The notes below the pieces were generated by a model. It worked only from the letters and a program-made list of their open reading frames with translations, searched no databases and was not told the origin of the DNA. Below, one piece after another: positions 44,001-51,256 of a stretch of 64,000 nucleotides of DNA. Both the position numbers and the translations under genes were made by a program. This DNA is from Nemertoderma westbladi (lineage: Eukaryota; Xenacoelomorpha; Nemertodermatida; Nemertodermatidae): NCBI GenBank assembly GCA_032718475.1, contig JAUCBJ010008708.1:79829-143828 (forward strand), written 5' to 3'. Numbering within the stretch: the first letter of the stretch is position 1; each line of letters begins with the position of its first letter.

Positions 44001-45732
44001 TATAAATGACTGGGTTCGCGCAGCACGTCACAGGTTTAACTTGCAATGGTTTACTCACCTGTTTTACTGTCATAAACGCAGGTTCGTCTCTCTCCACAAG
44101 TAAACTACGACTTACTGTAGGTGGACTAGTTATGTTACCTGCTAAAATTGGCGATGAAGTCGCCCTAGGTTGCGGTATTTCCGTCACAACAAACCTGCTA
44201 CCTTGCGTCGGACGCACAGGCGTTATTTCCTTAGGTTTCGTAACGAAGACCGGTTTTATCGGAGTCGTGGGTTTGAGCATAGGAATAACTTGGGGAAAAC
44301 GTTTACAGTAATCCTCGACGAACTCCTCTCCTCGATCTATCGCTCCCACGCTTCCTTCCTCGATCCGCTTCTGTATTCCGCGATATCGAGCTTCCATACG
44401 ATCCAGGGCAGACAAGTCGTGTCCAGTTCGCGATCTTATAGATCTATCTCTCGCGTCGAGTTCGAGGTCCGCTTGCGCGTTCGCTGTCTCGCGCGATCTA
44501 CGATTCAATTCGAACTGTAGTTGCATCTCCCTTTCGCGTCGATCTGCGTCCTGTTGTTGTGCCGCTAATTCCGCTTCCTGTATAGCTAATCGAGCGTTTA
44601 TTTGCCGCGCCTCCAACTTGGCATGAGCGTCGGATGCTGCTTTCTTCCGTGCTAACTCGTCAGCTGCCGCCTGTCGTGCTAACTCGTCGGCTGCTGCCGC
44701 CGCGGCCGCTTCTCGCGCTAAGTCCTCCTCCAGTCTCCGCATCTCTGATGCTTCGAACTCAGCCTGTGCTTGAAGTTTCGCAAGTTTCGCTACGTCCTCT
44801 CTGCGCTGTTTTTCTCCTTCGATGGCGATCTGTGCCATCTGTAGTTGCGCTTCTTCCTCGGCGACTTGTTGTCGGCGTGCAACCTCCTGTTGTTGTCGAG
44901 TAATTCCAGACGCTGTTCTACTAACGTCGCCAACGTTGCCAACGTCGCTCCGTACGCTAACGAACGATCTATCCAGTGGTGGATGTTGGTAGGCTCGCGA
45001 GCCTTCCGTAGTGAGAACTTCCGTCGTCCCTCGCGGTTCGACTTCCGGTTCGTCGATCGGTACGCCGCATCTACGAAGAAAATTGGTCAGCGTTTCCAAC
45101 CTTCCGTCCAGGCAGTAGAGTTCTTCTTCCTCTTCTGGTTGTAACAACGCGTCCGAAACTGACTCACCTAGCAGTTGGTCGAACTGCTCCTGTTGAGCCA
45201 ATCTTATCACCGACTTAAACTGGATAAGGCTTTCTCTCGCACTTACCAATTTATCTACTATCTTTACCTGAGTAAAGTTGTCGCCACGCAACTCTGCAAG
45301 TTCGTGCAAACCTTTAAGTTTATCTACGGAGGCATGTACCCTACTTTCTATCCTTACCTGTAAGGTGTAGAACTCGTATCTCGACATCGGGGCGGTTAAC
45401 TCACGTAAAACGCGAAAACCTTCTCCGAGGTTCCGAGTAATCTGGGCCATGTGTCCTCCTATACTTCTAATAACGTTCTCCTGGCTTCCAGTCGAACTTA
45501 CCATGTCCGGTTCCCGCGATCTAGTCTGCGGGACGGTAAGGAAATCTTCGATCCTGCCGTCGCCACGCGTTGCGGCTTCCGGTATTTCCGTTCGGGGTAC
45601 CGGCGACGCAAGCGGTGTGACATCGGTGGAATCTCGGGTTCTCCTTCTCGGTTCGTCTACTGTCGATCTGTCCAGGTCGCACGAGTCATAGTCGGTAGAT
45701 GGGTATCTCGTCGAATGGGGTGTGTCACTCAT
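38086..45732 (-). CDS. gag-pol: Element 2 Gag-Pol polyprotein (2548 aa) lacking integrase core
   Basis: The ATG at 45732 opens a very long BEL-like frame. Residues 1-800 are a charged extension with a Gln/Ala/Arg coiled coil (about 270-470) and Pro-rich stretches. The Gag core follows near 815 (KHWRTLVDYVESQIAKC). Zinc motifs lie near 1045-1105: CSYCERNGRNHSGHKLRGC, CWRCMKPGHVRKDC and CSLCGRNHDALLH. The protease motif is AILDSASSHSYVDEQ near 1202. RT has VRVVNDCAA, FTCDVEAMFHQV near 1711 and FYVDDGL near 1794. RNase H has LHSFSDASKDGLG near 1972, YWMDATLVLWYI and KLNPADIASRG. A linker (about 2172-2311) is a long SPDC/SPDV repeat. The frame ends in pre-integrase sequence at TGA 38086. The hairpin repeat adds GRLASLP-type peptides. 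All enzymes except integrase look intact. Confidence 0.94.
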   Translation of the reverse strand: MSDTPHSTRYPSTDYDSCDLDRSTVDEPRRRTRDSTDVTPLASPVPRTEIPEAATRGDGRIEDFLTVPQTRSREPDMVSSTGSQENVIRSIGGHMAQITRNLGEGFRVLRELTAPMSRYEFYTLQVRIESRVHASVDKLKGLHELAELRGDNFTQVKIVDKLVSARESLIQFKSVIRLAQQEQFDQLLGESVSDALLQPEEEEELYCLDGRLETLTNFLRRCGVPIDEPEVEPRGTTEVLTTEGSRAYQHPPLDRSFVSVRSDVGNVGDVSRTASGITRQQQEVARRQQVAEEEAQLQMAQIAIEGEKQRREDVAKLAKLQAQAEFEASEMRRLEEDLAREAAAAAAADELARQAAADELARKKAASDAHAKLEARQINARLAIQEAELAAQQQDADRREREMQLQFELNRRSRETANAQADLELDARDRSIRSRTGHDLSALDRMEARYRGIQKRIEEGSVGAIDRGEEFVEDYCKRFPQVIPMLKPTTPIKPVFVTKPKEITPVRPTQGSRFVVTEIPQPRATSSPILAGNITSPPTVSRSLLVERDEPAFMTVKQVSKPLQVKPVTCCANPVIYKPTVELNSDVFTRPLTQCLTRPTTSWKACEPTEQRGAVDPRPRRTRPRIIRRTRTRQPPYPDDSDSSSDSESTEREIFRTGAAAAADYKREERSTNPYIDNPPRETPQQKPTLQPAEAISTNRLAEIMRPVTDRLAQLEERLEAQPSDRSRTSVELEQPRQHRPPRREQETRRTPTHREEDPVNNSYRRTTRGRKRLDDATEQGRGQLDLVNEIAKFAARHGLPAQQLPKFSGNAKHWRTLVDYVESQIAKCAFTSTEKFNYLLQVLSGEPKRLAETFIGVPDAFELAYDRLYSIYGGNVAMAKSIIEDLCRGGNISRPIDLLRLADEIKNAIGTLRSIGQLEYANAPTVLIRIIGRLHHRLRREWRRIEYQREEAGGLLKLTDVYQLISREAVIETRSNYTDHHIAAEGITVSAPNRTKPFPTNAKAVTYATPTETSKVLTPIGTTQPRQQLPADFVGCSYCERNGRNHSGHKLRGCRAFKELGIEERRLQIRSLDSCWRCMKPGHVRKDCPSDDTCSLCGRNHDALLHTTSHTPTRRFRREHPDKAARCDALYKERAPREIRTFYTDCMDQSGSSDEDEEEDDTFYVHAGEEQPSITLLTQNQLKGFSVIPIKITGTRGSKRIYAILDSASSHSYVDEQVADVVTDLSQGKTAQYTVSSMHGKRAIPVTRVKLTLDTLLSKTEHSKEERSLLPVRNLTFAATKDFSNLLGPVPEQSPEDRKYFRHLGIPECPVNYRSIAMLIGTDQFNLHQVWETRPSVITAGNPYACRTPIGWYTRAPIRSLEVSDQEDDVLSTCSLLTNTIDNSPSHSRGPIVRTALRQTCVTNADATDTDVTDLDTTIRTSDLQLLAVDQVVLTTEDLRVVAVDDSMNEDFGRLASLPKNPKVIDPTHQASTPVVDLGRLASLPIDQEVVKPPHDNSTPTSDTGRLASLPDTLTLATAADEDVDEDHGAVQAALDRLLTERTIQWLEQDSAEPGSYETAMSEQEKRSLNIMRDTIRQTANGHYEVGMLWRNGQPKLVNNYPLALRRLKSIRQRLLRDETAHMQYNAQLQTYLQKGYAIRMLNPEVTTDQTYYLPHHYVRHPDKPGKVRVVNDCAALYQGMSMNSELMDGPNMNNYLMGVLMRFRQRKVAFTCDVEAMFHQVKALERNRESLRFLWYPDGNLQLPPETYQMQVRVFGARDSPNCTMYALKQTALDRRDQFDPEVVRTVERDFYVDDGLKSCDTLERATTVAHQLQDCLAEGGFHLTKFASNEPELVNSFDPMDRSGGDLDLDLEPLPTTKVLGLSWDPNTDNFRVRVRSNDQTRPLTKRTCLSTMSRLYDPLCFISPVILHARIILRSIWQAGLEWDDPIPEKLAERWRDWEAQLTFLQDYTIPRVYFPLQTTFPADLELHSFSDASKDGLGVTLYLRRQVTSDSYDVSLVTSRARTMPLKYMTVPRGELQAGTISTDIVSLVQRELEANLKVTYWMDATLVLWYINNETFEFKTFVANRRAEILDRSLKQDWRHCPGKLNPADIASRGMQPLDFCKPDNKSFWFRGPDFLQRPSDEWPPLFDATTNTIPEGAEIKLDKVVKSKWKANAKVKRKKGRTKSDDLDARPDITPDVSPDTRPDACTNPSPDVPREISPDVSPDCSPDYSPDYSPEETPDCSPDCSPDCLMELSTECLPDVSPDCSPDISTDCSPDFEPDFLIEVTLDRLWDRRQDISPDVPRYVSPDVSPDCSPDASPDCLLDTPLEDPLERTFRDLPNLTSLDDRDVATGITLRSKKVLDLPTGKVVTKVRKLTGSQEHTDTVELKPLLPVDILGADGKGKTVEIDVLGDSDKPTGRPVGLPSPDKYPHYDYTLPDDVTNTYVDRIVNLTRSWTDACRKLAWLKRLRQYARGKRDFPRRLTLKEIEHCEVDIIRHYQLRYFAREFTAIKQGKQIKSSPILSWSSIIYRGLLCHKSRLQNIDFALDFRYPIIIPQHHELP
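38800..39215 (-). repeat. Degenerate 12-bp coding repeat (SPDC/SPDV) in Element 2 linker
   Basis: The linker between RNase H and integrase consists of about thirty four-residue units of the type SPDC, SPDV, SPDY and TPDC. Element 3 has a different small repeat, SLERPEE (three 24-bp units, about 60615-60668), at the same place. Confidence 0.88.
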
Positions 45733-46688
45733 GTCTTATTATATACGTCGAGTACGGGTAATAAAATGTCAGTGTCTGAATGTTGAAGTGTCAAACTTAC
45801 CTTGGTATATATAGTACATATATACCCTAACCGGTACAAATAAATCAACAAGTCAGAATGTCGAAATGTCAAAATGTCGAAATGTACAAATGTCAAACTT
45901 ACCTTGATATATATATATATCATATATATACCCTAACCGGTACAAATAAAACTAACAAGGTATATAATAAAATAAGTAGTAATCTAGCCTACCGGCTAAA
46001 TTTGTACGAATAAGTGAGATAACGGTATACGTTAACAAAATATAGATCAACAAGTAAACAATAGGCCAAACAGCAACGTCTAACGGGAAAATAAGTACCA
46101 ACAACACTACTAATAGACAGTGAAACCCACAAATTTTGAGTACTACTGTGCTTTCTTAAGTTTGAACGACGCGAGTCGTAAAACTTACGTTCCTTTGATC
46201 TTCCAGTCGTACAAATTCCCAAATACAAACCGGACGTGGCTCTTTCCGTTTTTCGGCGGCGCGGACGAATTTATTGTCTCCCAAACTTTGCGAAAAGCGG
46301 TCTAATCCTCGAAGCGGTCCAGAAATGAGTCCTTGAGTCCTGAAAAGGTCGAAGGTGAGAGTTTTACTTCTACGCTTACGAAAAATCTTCCTAGGTACCG
46401 ATACAAATTGGTCTTTAAACCCTATGTACCTTTTCAAGTACCGAAAAGTAACACCGCACACACACGGCGTAAAACAAAGTGCTACAAACTAACTGTTAGC
46501 TAGTCAAAGATTAAATACGAAAGTACTAGCTACCCTAAAAGCCTACTGAAGCAGGGGACGTTCTAAATTACTAAATTTACTAACCTTAGTTTTTAAATAT
46601 CTCCTACTTTCAATAGCTAACAGATCTAAACTATACTATACGCTACGGCGGAAATACTATATACTAATTTATATAAAATACTTCCTAC
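45733..46688 (-). other. Element 2 leader, with duplicated splice-donor segment
   Basis: Non-coding. A roughly 102-bp segment is duplicated (about 45791-45840 and 45893-45945). Each copy has on the minus strand CAAGGTAAGTTTGAC, a near-ideal 5' splice donor, 60-170 nt upstream of the Gag ATG. No clear tRNA primer-binding site was found after the LTR. Confidence 0.6.
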
Positions 46689-48951
46689 TGTAAGGGTCCA
46701 GTAGTATACCGCTTACCAGATCCTAGTAACGATGTATCTTACTATGAGACTCTAGTAATGTATACGGGCTTGTACAGTATCTGACAACAAATCCCAGTCC
46801 AGGATATCTAAACAAACAGATATAGTACACAAACGACTACTGGCGAGGAACAGAGCCTTGTATCTATTCTATGTACGTGAGCGGGTCGAATGCCTACGTA
46901 CTAGACAGAAGGATACCTGTCCTCTAACCGGTGAGGCAGATGTACAGTTACAGTAACAGACCAAACTCACGGGAAAACAATCCCCGCGCAGCGAATCCTA
47001 ACTATCACTGACAGTCCTAAATACAGTAACTTGCCGCGGTGTGATTTATATGGTTTATATACGAGCTAGTGGGTTAACAGACCTAGCGTAACAACACTGA
47101 CAGTCCTAAATCAGTCGAAAAGGGGTCGTACCTAAATGTAACAATAACTGATCCCCCTGTACGAAATCAGTCTAAAGGGTCAGGCCTAAATGTAACAATA
47201 CCGTTGTCCAGACAAACAACAGTTTAATAACGAAAGTGAAATACTCCTTATTTTGCCGCAACTAAATCAGATCCTAATTTTACAAATACAGATAATTTCC
47301 ACCTAACGTAATGTATAGTACGCTATAGCTAGTAGAACTTTAAGGGCAATATGTTTTAGGGCGTGTGTGTGTGGGTGTGTTACAAATAAAACAATTTCGT
47401 GTAATTCCTTTTACTAGGTTTTAGTGATTTTCTGACTAAATGATACCGTGCGCTAGCTACTAAAATAAACTAGTCGCGTTTGTAGAACTTTATACTCACG
47501 AATGACGTCAAAGCTCTCTCCTTCCTATCCACAACCCAATGGGCAACCACAGTGTTAGTAACTACACCCGTGATCGGCACTAATACCAGATTCTGGTTGT
47601 AAGATAAGAATAGGGGTTAATCGCTACCGTACGTTAGCTGATCTGGTATACTAATTTAATTCTAGAACTTTGTTGCTGCGGTAGTTAGCAGCAATACCTA
47701 TCAGTACGTGGCGAGGCGCGGTAGGATATTAATAAACCTCCCTAGGCCAAGCAGTGTGCCGGTAGCAGAAATGCTCCTTGCCTGATCAAATAGCTAACTC
47801 CAGACAGGGGGGGGGGGGGTACTAATGTACGTTCTACAAAGCGAACCGGTACCAAACAGTCAGTGCTACGACTCACTAAATTATGGAACATATGCTGTCC
47901 GTACCTAATATGTACTCGCGTACTGACGAATGGCAATAGTTCGCACCTGTAGGAAGTACAGGTTAACCCAGGGATTCGTAGGACTTGACAAAGGGGGGGT
48001 GTCTGGATATAATTATTTGATCCTAAATTTGCGGCGTCCAGTACGGTGTCACGCTTACCCTGATCTATAGGTCTTACGGCGGGCAAGGGCGTCGAACAAA
48101 GTCTTACCTTCTCACAAAGCGGGCGCTGCATAGCAAGTGGAGTATTTCGAAGGGCAAAGGGGGTGCGCGGTCAATCCAATGTGGGCGCTAGCGTGTTGTG
48201 GACATCTCTTCCCTGCGTTGCTTACGGCCTAACGATCTAGGCTGCCATCTCCCTGGTGTTCGGCTGTCCCGAAGTCGGACCAAAAGAAAACATGTCAGGA
48301 AATTGCAGTATATTTACAGTTTTACAAAAGGATTTATCAAATAAAGTTTTAACAAGAAACCGAATTAACTAATTTTACAAGAATAAACTATAAGGTGGAG
48401 AAAAGGGGTAACGAAGTATATATTGATAACCGAAGGCAAACCGGCCTTTTATACTAGAAATTGCACATGGAAACTAAACAGAATTTTCCACAGCTTCACC
48501 ATTGAGCAATGAAGTGCTTCGTGCTCTATGATTGGCCCAGCTCATCGTTCAACGCAGTCCGGCCCTTACACTAATCTGGGACATGGAATCCTAACAGAAT
48601 TTTCCACTGCCTCACATTTGAGCAATAAGATAATTTATGCCCTATGATTGGCCTGGCTCATCATTCGCTACGCTGTACGCTTCTCATTGGCCTACCAATT
48701 AGCACCACACGAAAATAAATGGCCCCAAAATACAAATTTCCCGACTGGGATTCGAACTCGTAACCTACGTAATGTAACCAACGCCTTAACCATCTGACCA
48801 CTACGCCACGAGAGTACCTAAGGGTTTTATGTGTACAAATATGAATAGGCATATTACATTACTGTAACTTAATCAAAATACGTCGGATTTTCAAAAGTTT
48901 TTATGTTAAAGTTAAACTACAAATGCTATCTTATAGTGAAATAATTCATCA
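46689..48951 (-). repeat. Element 2 5' LTR
   Basis: 2263 bp, partner of 33605-35873, flanked on the right by GATCA. CCAAT-type boxes lie in the upstream (U3) part, near 48532, 48645 and 48685. The frames at 47742-48131 and 48661-48852 are LTR copies and not genes. Confidence 0.95.
48740..48814 (-). other. tRNA-like module inside Element 2 LTR (5' copy)
   Basis: Same sequence as 35662-35736, offset exactly with the LTR. It has A-box and B-box matches but poor cloverleaf pairing. In this LTR it lies in the U3 part near the transcription-control region. Confidence 0.6.
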
Positions 48952-48956
48952 GATCA

Positions 48957-49519
48957 GTATACGATGGTTCGACAACATTTGTGTCTACTGTTGACGGTGA
49001 CACAGAACTATTTGATGTGACACACTTGCACCATTCTTGTTCATTATTGTGGTTGACTATGTTCTACGCATGTCCTTAGATCATCATAATGATGATGGGG
49101 TGATGATAACTCCACCTACTGGCTCCAGACGTCGAGGAAATCCTGCCAAGTACCTAACTGATCTAGACTTTGCTGATGACTTAGGAGTACTCTCAGAAAC
49201 ATTAGAGGGAGCCCAACGGCTCCTCAGTTCATTAGAACATGCTGCTTCTAGTGTTGGTCTTTTTATTAACTCCAGAAAGACCAAAATTTGGACAGTTAAC
49301 TTTGAAAGTCCTCAGCAATTCTCTGATCGGATGAGCATAAGCTCAAAGGATGGTATGCTTGAGCATGTGGACGACTTCTGTTACCTGGGATCATGGATCA
49401 GGAAGTCAGGTGAGGACCTTCGAATACGTAAGGGAAAGGCATGGGCAGCCTTGAATAGGCTTTCCAGATTGACAATGAACCCTACCTGGCTTCATTTGAA
49501 ATTCTTTACCGGGATGTAA
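48957..49519 (+). pseudogene. LINE reverse transcriptase, right fragment
   Basis: This continues the LINE RT after Element 2. After the target duplication comes YDGSTTFVSTVDGDTELF. The GVLQG-type motif is lost in a small deletion with a frame change near 49017. The frame then continues DTLAPFLFIIVVDYVLRMSL (49020 onward). The catalytic box is FADDLG (in the family F/YADD). Then come the thumb and INSRKTKIWTVNFESP. It ends at WLHLKFFTGM, where LINEs normally have many more residues, so the 3' part is missing. Confidence 0.86.
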
Positions 49520-49599
49520 AGGATGGACAAAAAAAACTAGATTCTGATCACTTCTCCTTGAAGCTGAAAAATGACGCCTACACTGGCGCCAATGGCTAC

Positions 49600-50398
49600 A
49601 CTCAGCCGGCAATCAACAGATTTCTCACAAAATTACAACTCAAGTCTTTGAAATTACTCCATAAGAATTGAGATATTATTATCGCAAATCCTGATAAAGG
49701 AAATGCTGTACTAATTGTAGATAGAACCGACTTCATTACCAAAATGAATGAGATTTTGAAGGATCATACAAAGTTTAAACCCGTTCACCCTAAAAAAAGA
49801 CATAATGATTGGTTGAAACATGATATTTATAGAGAGAAGATAGTGAGGGAATACTTGTGGTCACTGTGTAGGGAACATATATTATTACAGGAACTAGGTA
49901 TAATCAACTTAAACCCATAGTTACTACTGATGATTATACTATATTAAACACTTTTAGTTTTGTTCAAGAAATAAGTAATCGTAAGTATGATCATGATATT
50001 TACATGTGTTCGTTTGATGTTTCATCATTGTTTACAAACGTCCCGGTCAAAGAAACAGTTGACATCATAGTTAGTGAGCTATATAATAATACAAACATCT
50101 TGGTAACCAATCCTGATATTATCCAATCACCTGATCTTGGTAACATAAATAAAATACAAAGTTTCAATCAATCTCAATTCGAACACCTCCTTAAAATTGC
50201 TGTTTAGGACAATATTTTTGCCTTTAATGAAATACTGTATCTGTAGATTGACTGTGTTGCTCTTGGCTCCCCCTTAGGCTCACGCATTGCCAATGCATTT
50301 CTTTCCTACCATGGAAAACAGTGGCTTAAATACTGCTCACTAGAATTTAAACTAAAATTATACTATATGAGATATGTCGATGACACTATAGCCTTTTT
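49600..50398 (+). pseudogene. Penelope-like element reverse transcriptase, decayed
   Basis: Broken frames on the plus strand spell motifs of Penelope-like RTs. IIIANPDKGNAVLIVDRTDF (49675-49734) is the N-terminal K-G-N-A-V block, and FDVSSLFTNVPVKETVDII (50008 on) is motif A. IDCVALGSPLGSRIANAFLS is motif B, and MRYVDDTIAF (50368 on) is the YVDD box. Several stops and frameshifts interrupt it. There is no recognisable GIY-YIG endonuclease. The RT is interrupted right after YVDDTIAF by the next feature and shows a few matching codons after it (to 50634). Confidence 0.85.
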
Positions 50399-50622
50399 TT
50401 AAAATGCATAATATTTATTACATTTACCTTTTATCAGATAAACTAAATTACAAAATACATTTTTACTGAGATGTCACTGCACGGAAACTATATTAAACGT
50501 TATTGAAAAATTGCAAACAACAACAAAATATCTACTATATTGCAAAGTTTAAATGTGTACATAAGGTAGGGAAGCACCATCCTCCAGACCAGCAAGCACA
50601 TCGCCATACAGAGCGAGAGGAC
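50399..50622 (-). mobile_element. Short poly(A)-type retrocopy inside the Penelope-like element
   Basis: The 13-bp CTATAGCCTTTTT occurs at 50386-50398 and 50623-50635 on either side of about 224 bp. Read on the minus strand the insert ends GTAATAAATATTATGCATTT followed by A's, that is, an AATAAA signal about 12 nt before an A tract. This is the signature of a target-primed retrocopy, either a processed transcript 3' end or a truncated LINE. Its source gene was not recognised. Confidence 0.72.
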
Positions 50623-50663
50623 CTATAGCCTTTTTGTTACGGTATATGGCGCTGTATCCATAT

Positions 50664-50762
50664 TATTAGTCATCATGCAGTATGCAATATTAGTCCGTTA
50701 TGCAGTATGCAATATTAGTCCGTTATACTGTATGTAATATTAGTCCGTTGTGCAGCATGATA
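50664..50762 (+). repeat. 25-bp tandem repeat, four units
   Basis: Units of the type TATTAGTCCGTTATGCAGTA plus TGCAA, the first 24 bp, near the presumed 5' end of the Element 3 LTR. They may be enhancer-like repeats in U3. Confidence 0.85.
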
Positions 50763-51114
50763 TTTTAGATAAGGCATAATAACGCAGTGGTATTTAGATA
50801 GGGAAATCGAAACACCCATATATTTGAATCCATCCATTTTGTATAGTATGTAGCCCTACCTACGTAATTTTGTATTAGGTTATATGTAGATAGTTCCAGG
50901 GTAAGTTTATTCGGACCCTGGATTCCGTGCTTGCTGATATTAGTTTTAGTAGGGCTAGCATATAGGGACGCTGTCCTGGCCATTCAGCAGCCAGAGACGT
51001 GAACCATTACCATATATGGTAATAATTCGAGGAAGGGGAGCAAATAGGGCTACAATCCGGCCTCCTTATTGGACTAGCTGCTTCCAGGTTGGTCTAGTGC
51101 TAGCACGGACTGGA

Positions 51115-51256
51115 GAGCCAATAAGAAAGCGATTGAGTCACCCTATTGCATCACCCCATCCGGATCACCTATAAATTGGCGGTGTGCCGGTAGAGCCTCA
51201 CTCTCATCACATGACACCTAGCCCTAGCACCTGTCTTACTGTTTTCTTGATACTTG
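51115..51256 (+). promoter_or_regulatory. Probable LTR promoter of Element 3
   Basis: A CCAAT box in GAGCCAATAAGAAAGCGATT (51115-51134) is followed by TATAAA (51170-51175). About 60 nt later comes GTCTTACTGTTTTCTTGATA plus CTT (51233-51255). The first and last blocks are shared with the Element 1 LTR. Transcription probably starts near 51200. Confidence 0.65.

Larger units (their letters stand above)
36342..45007. repeat. Dispersed hairpin repeat of Element 2, eight copies
   Basis: GGTAGGCTCGCAAGCCTTCC occurs at 36342-36361, 37253-37272, 41198-41217, 41276-41295, 41354-41373 and 43906-43925. There is a GCGAG variant at 44988-45007 and a re-paired variant GGTAGGCCCACGGGCCTTCC at 38501-38520. 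On the coding (minus) strand it folds as GGAAGGCT-TGCG-AGCCTACC. It is translated as GRLASLP or GRPVGLP (four copies), WKACEPTE and GSRAYQ, that is, in three frames, and it also lies outside pol. None is in the LTRs. Three copies sit in a 78-bp tandem repeat. Confidence 0.93.
33605..48951 (-). mobile_element. Element 2: giant BEL-like LTR retrotransposon (15.3 kb), integrase-deleted
   Basis: Direct repeats of 2269 bp (33605-35873) and 2263 bp (46689-48951) are its LTRs. The length difference is only a G tract (19 against 13). The target duplication is GATCA (33600-33604 and 48952-48956) inside the LINE RT. About five substitutions between LTRs were noticed by eye, so insertion is recent. Transcription is on the minus strand: leader, a 2548-codon Gag-Pol, a stop and deletion at the integrase, an integrase C-terminal remnant, a cis-element, ORF2, polypurine tract and LTR. 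Confidence 0.95.
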
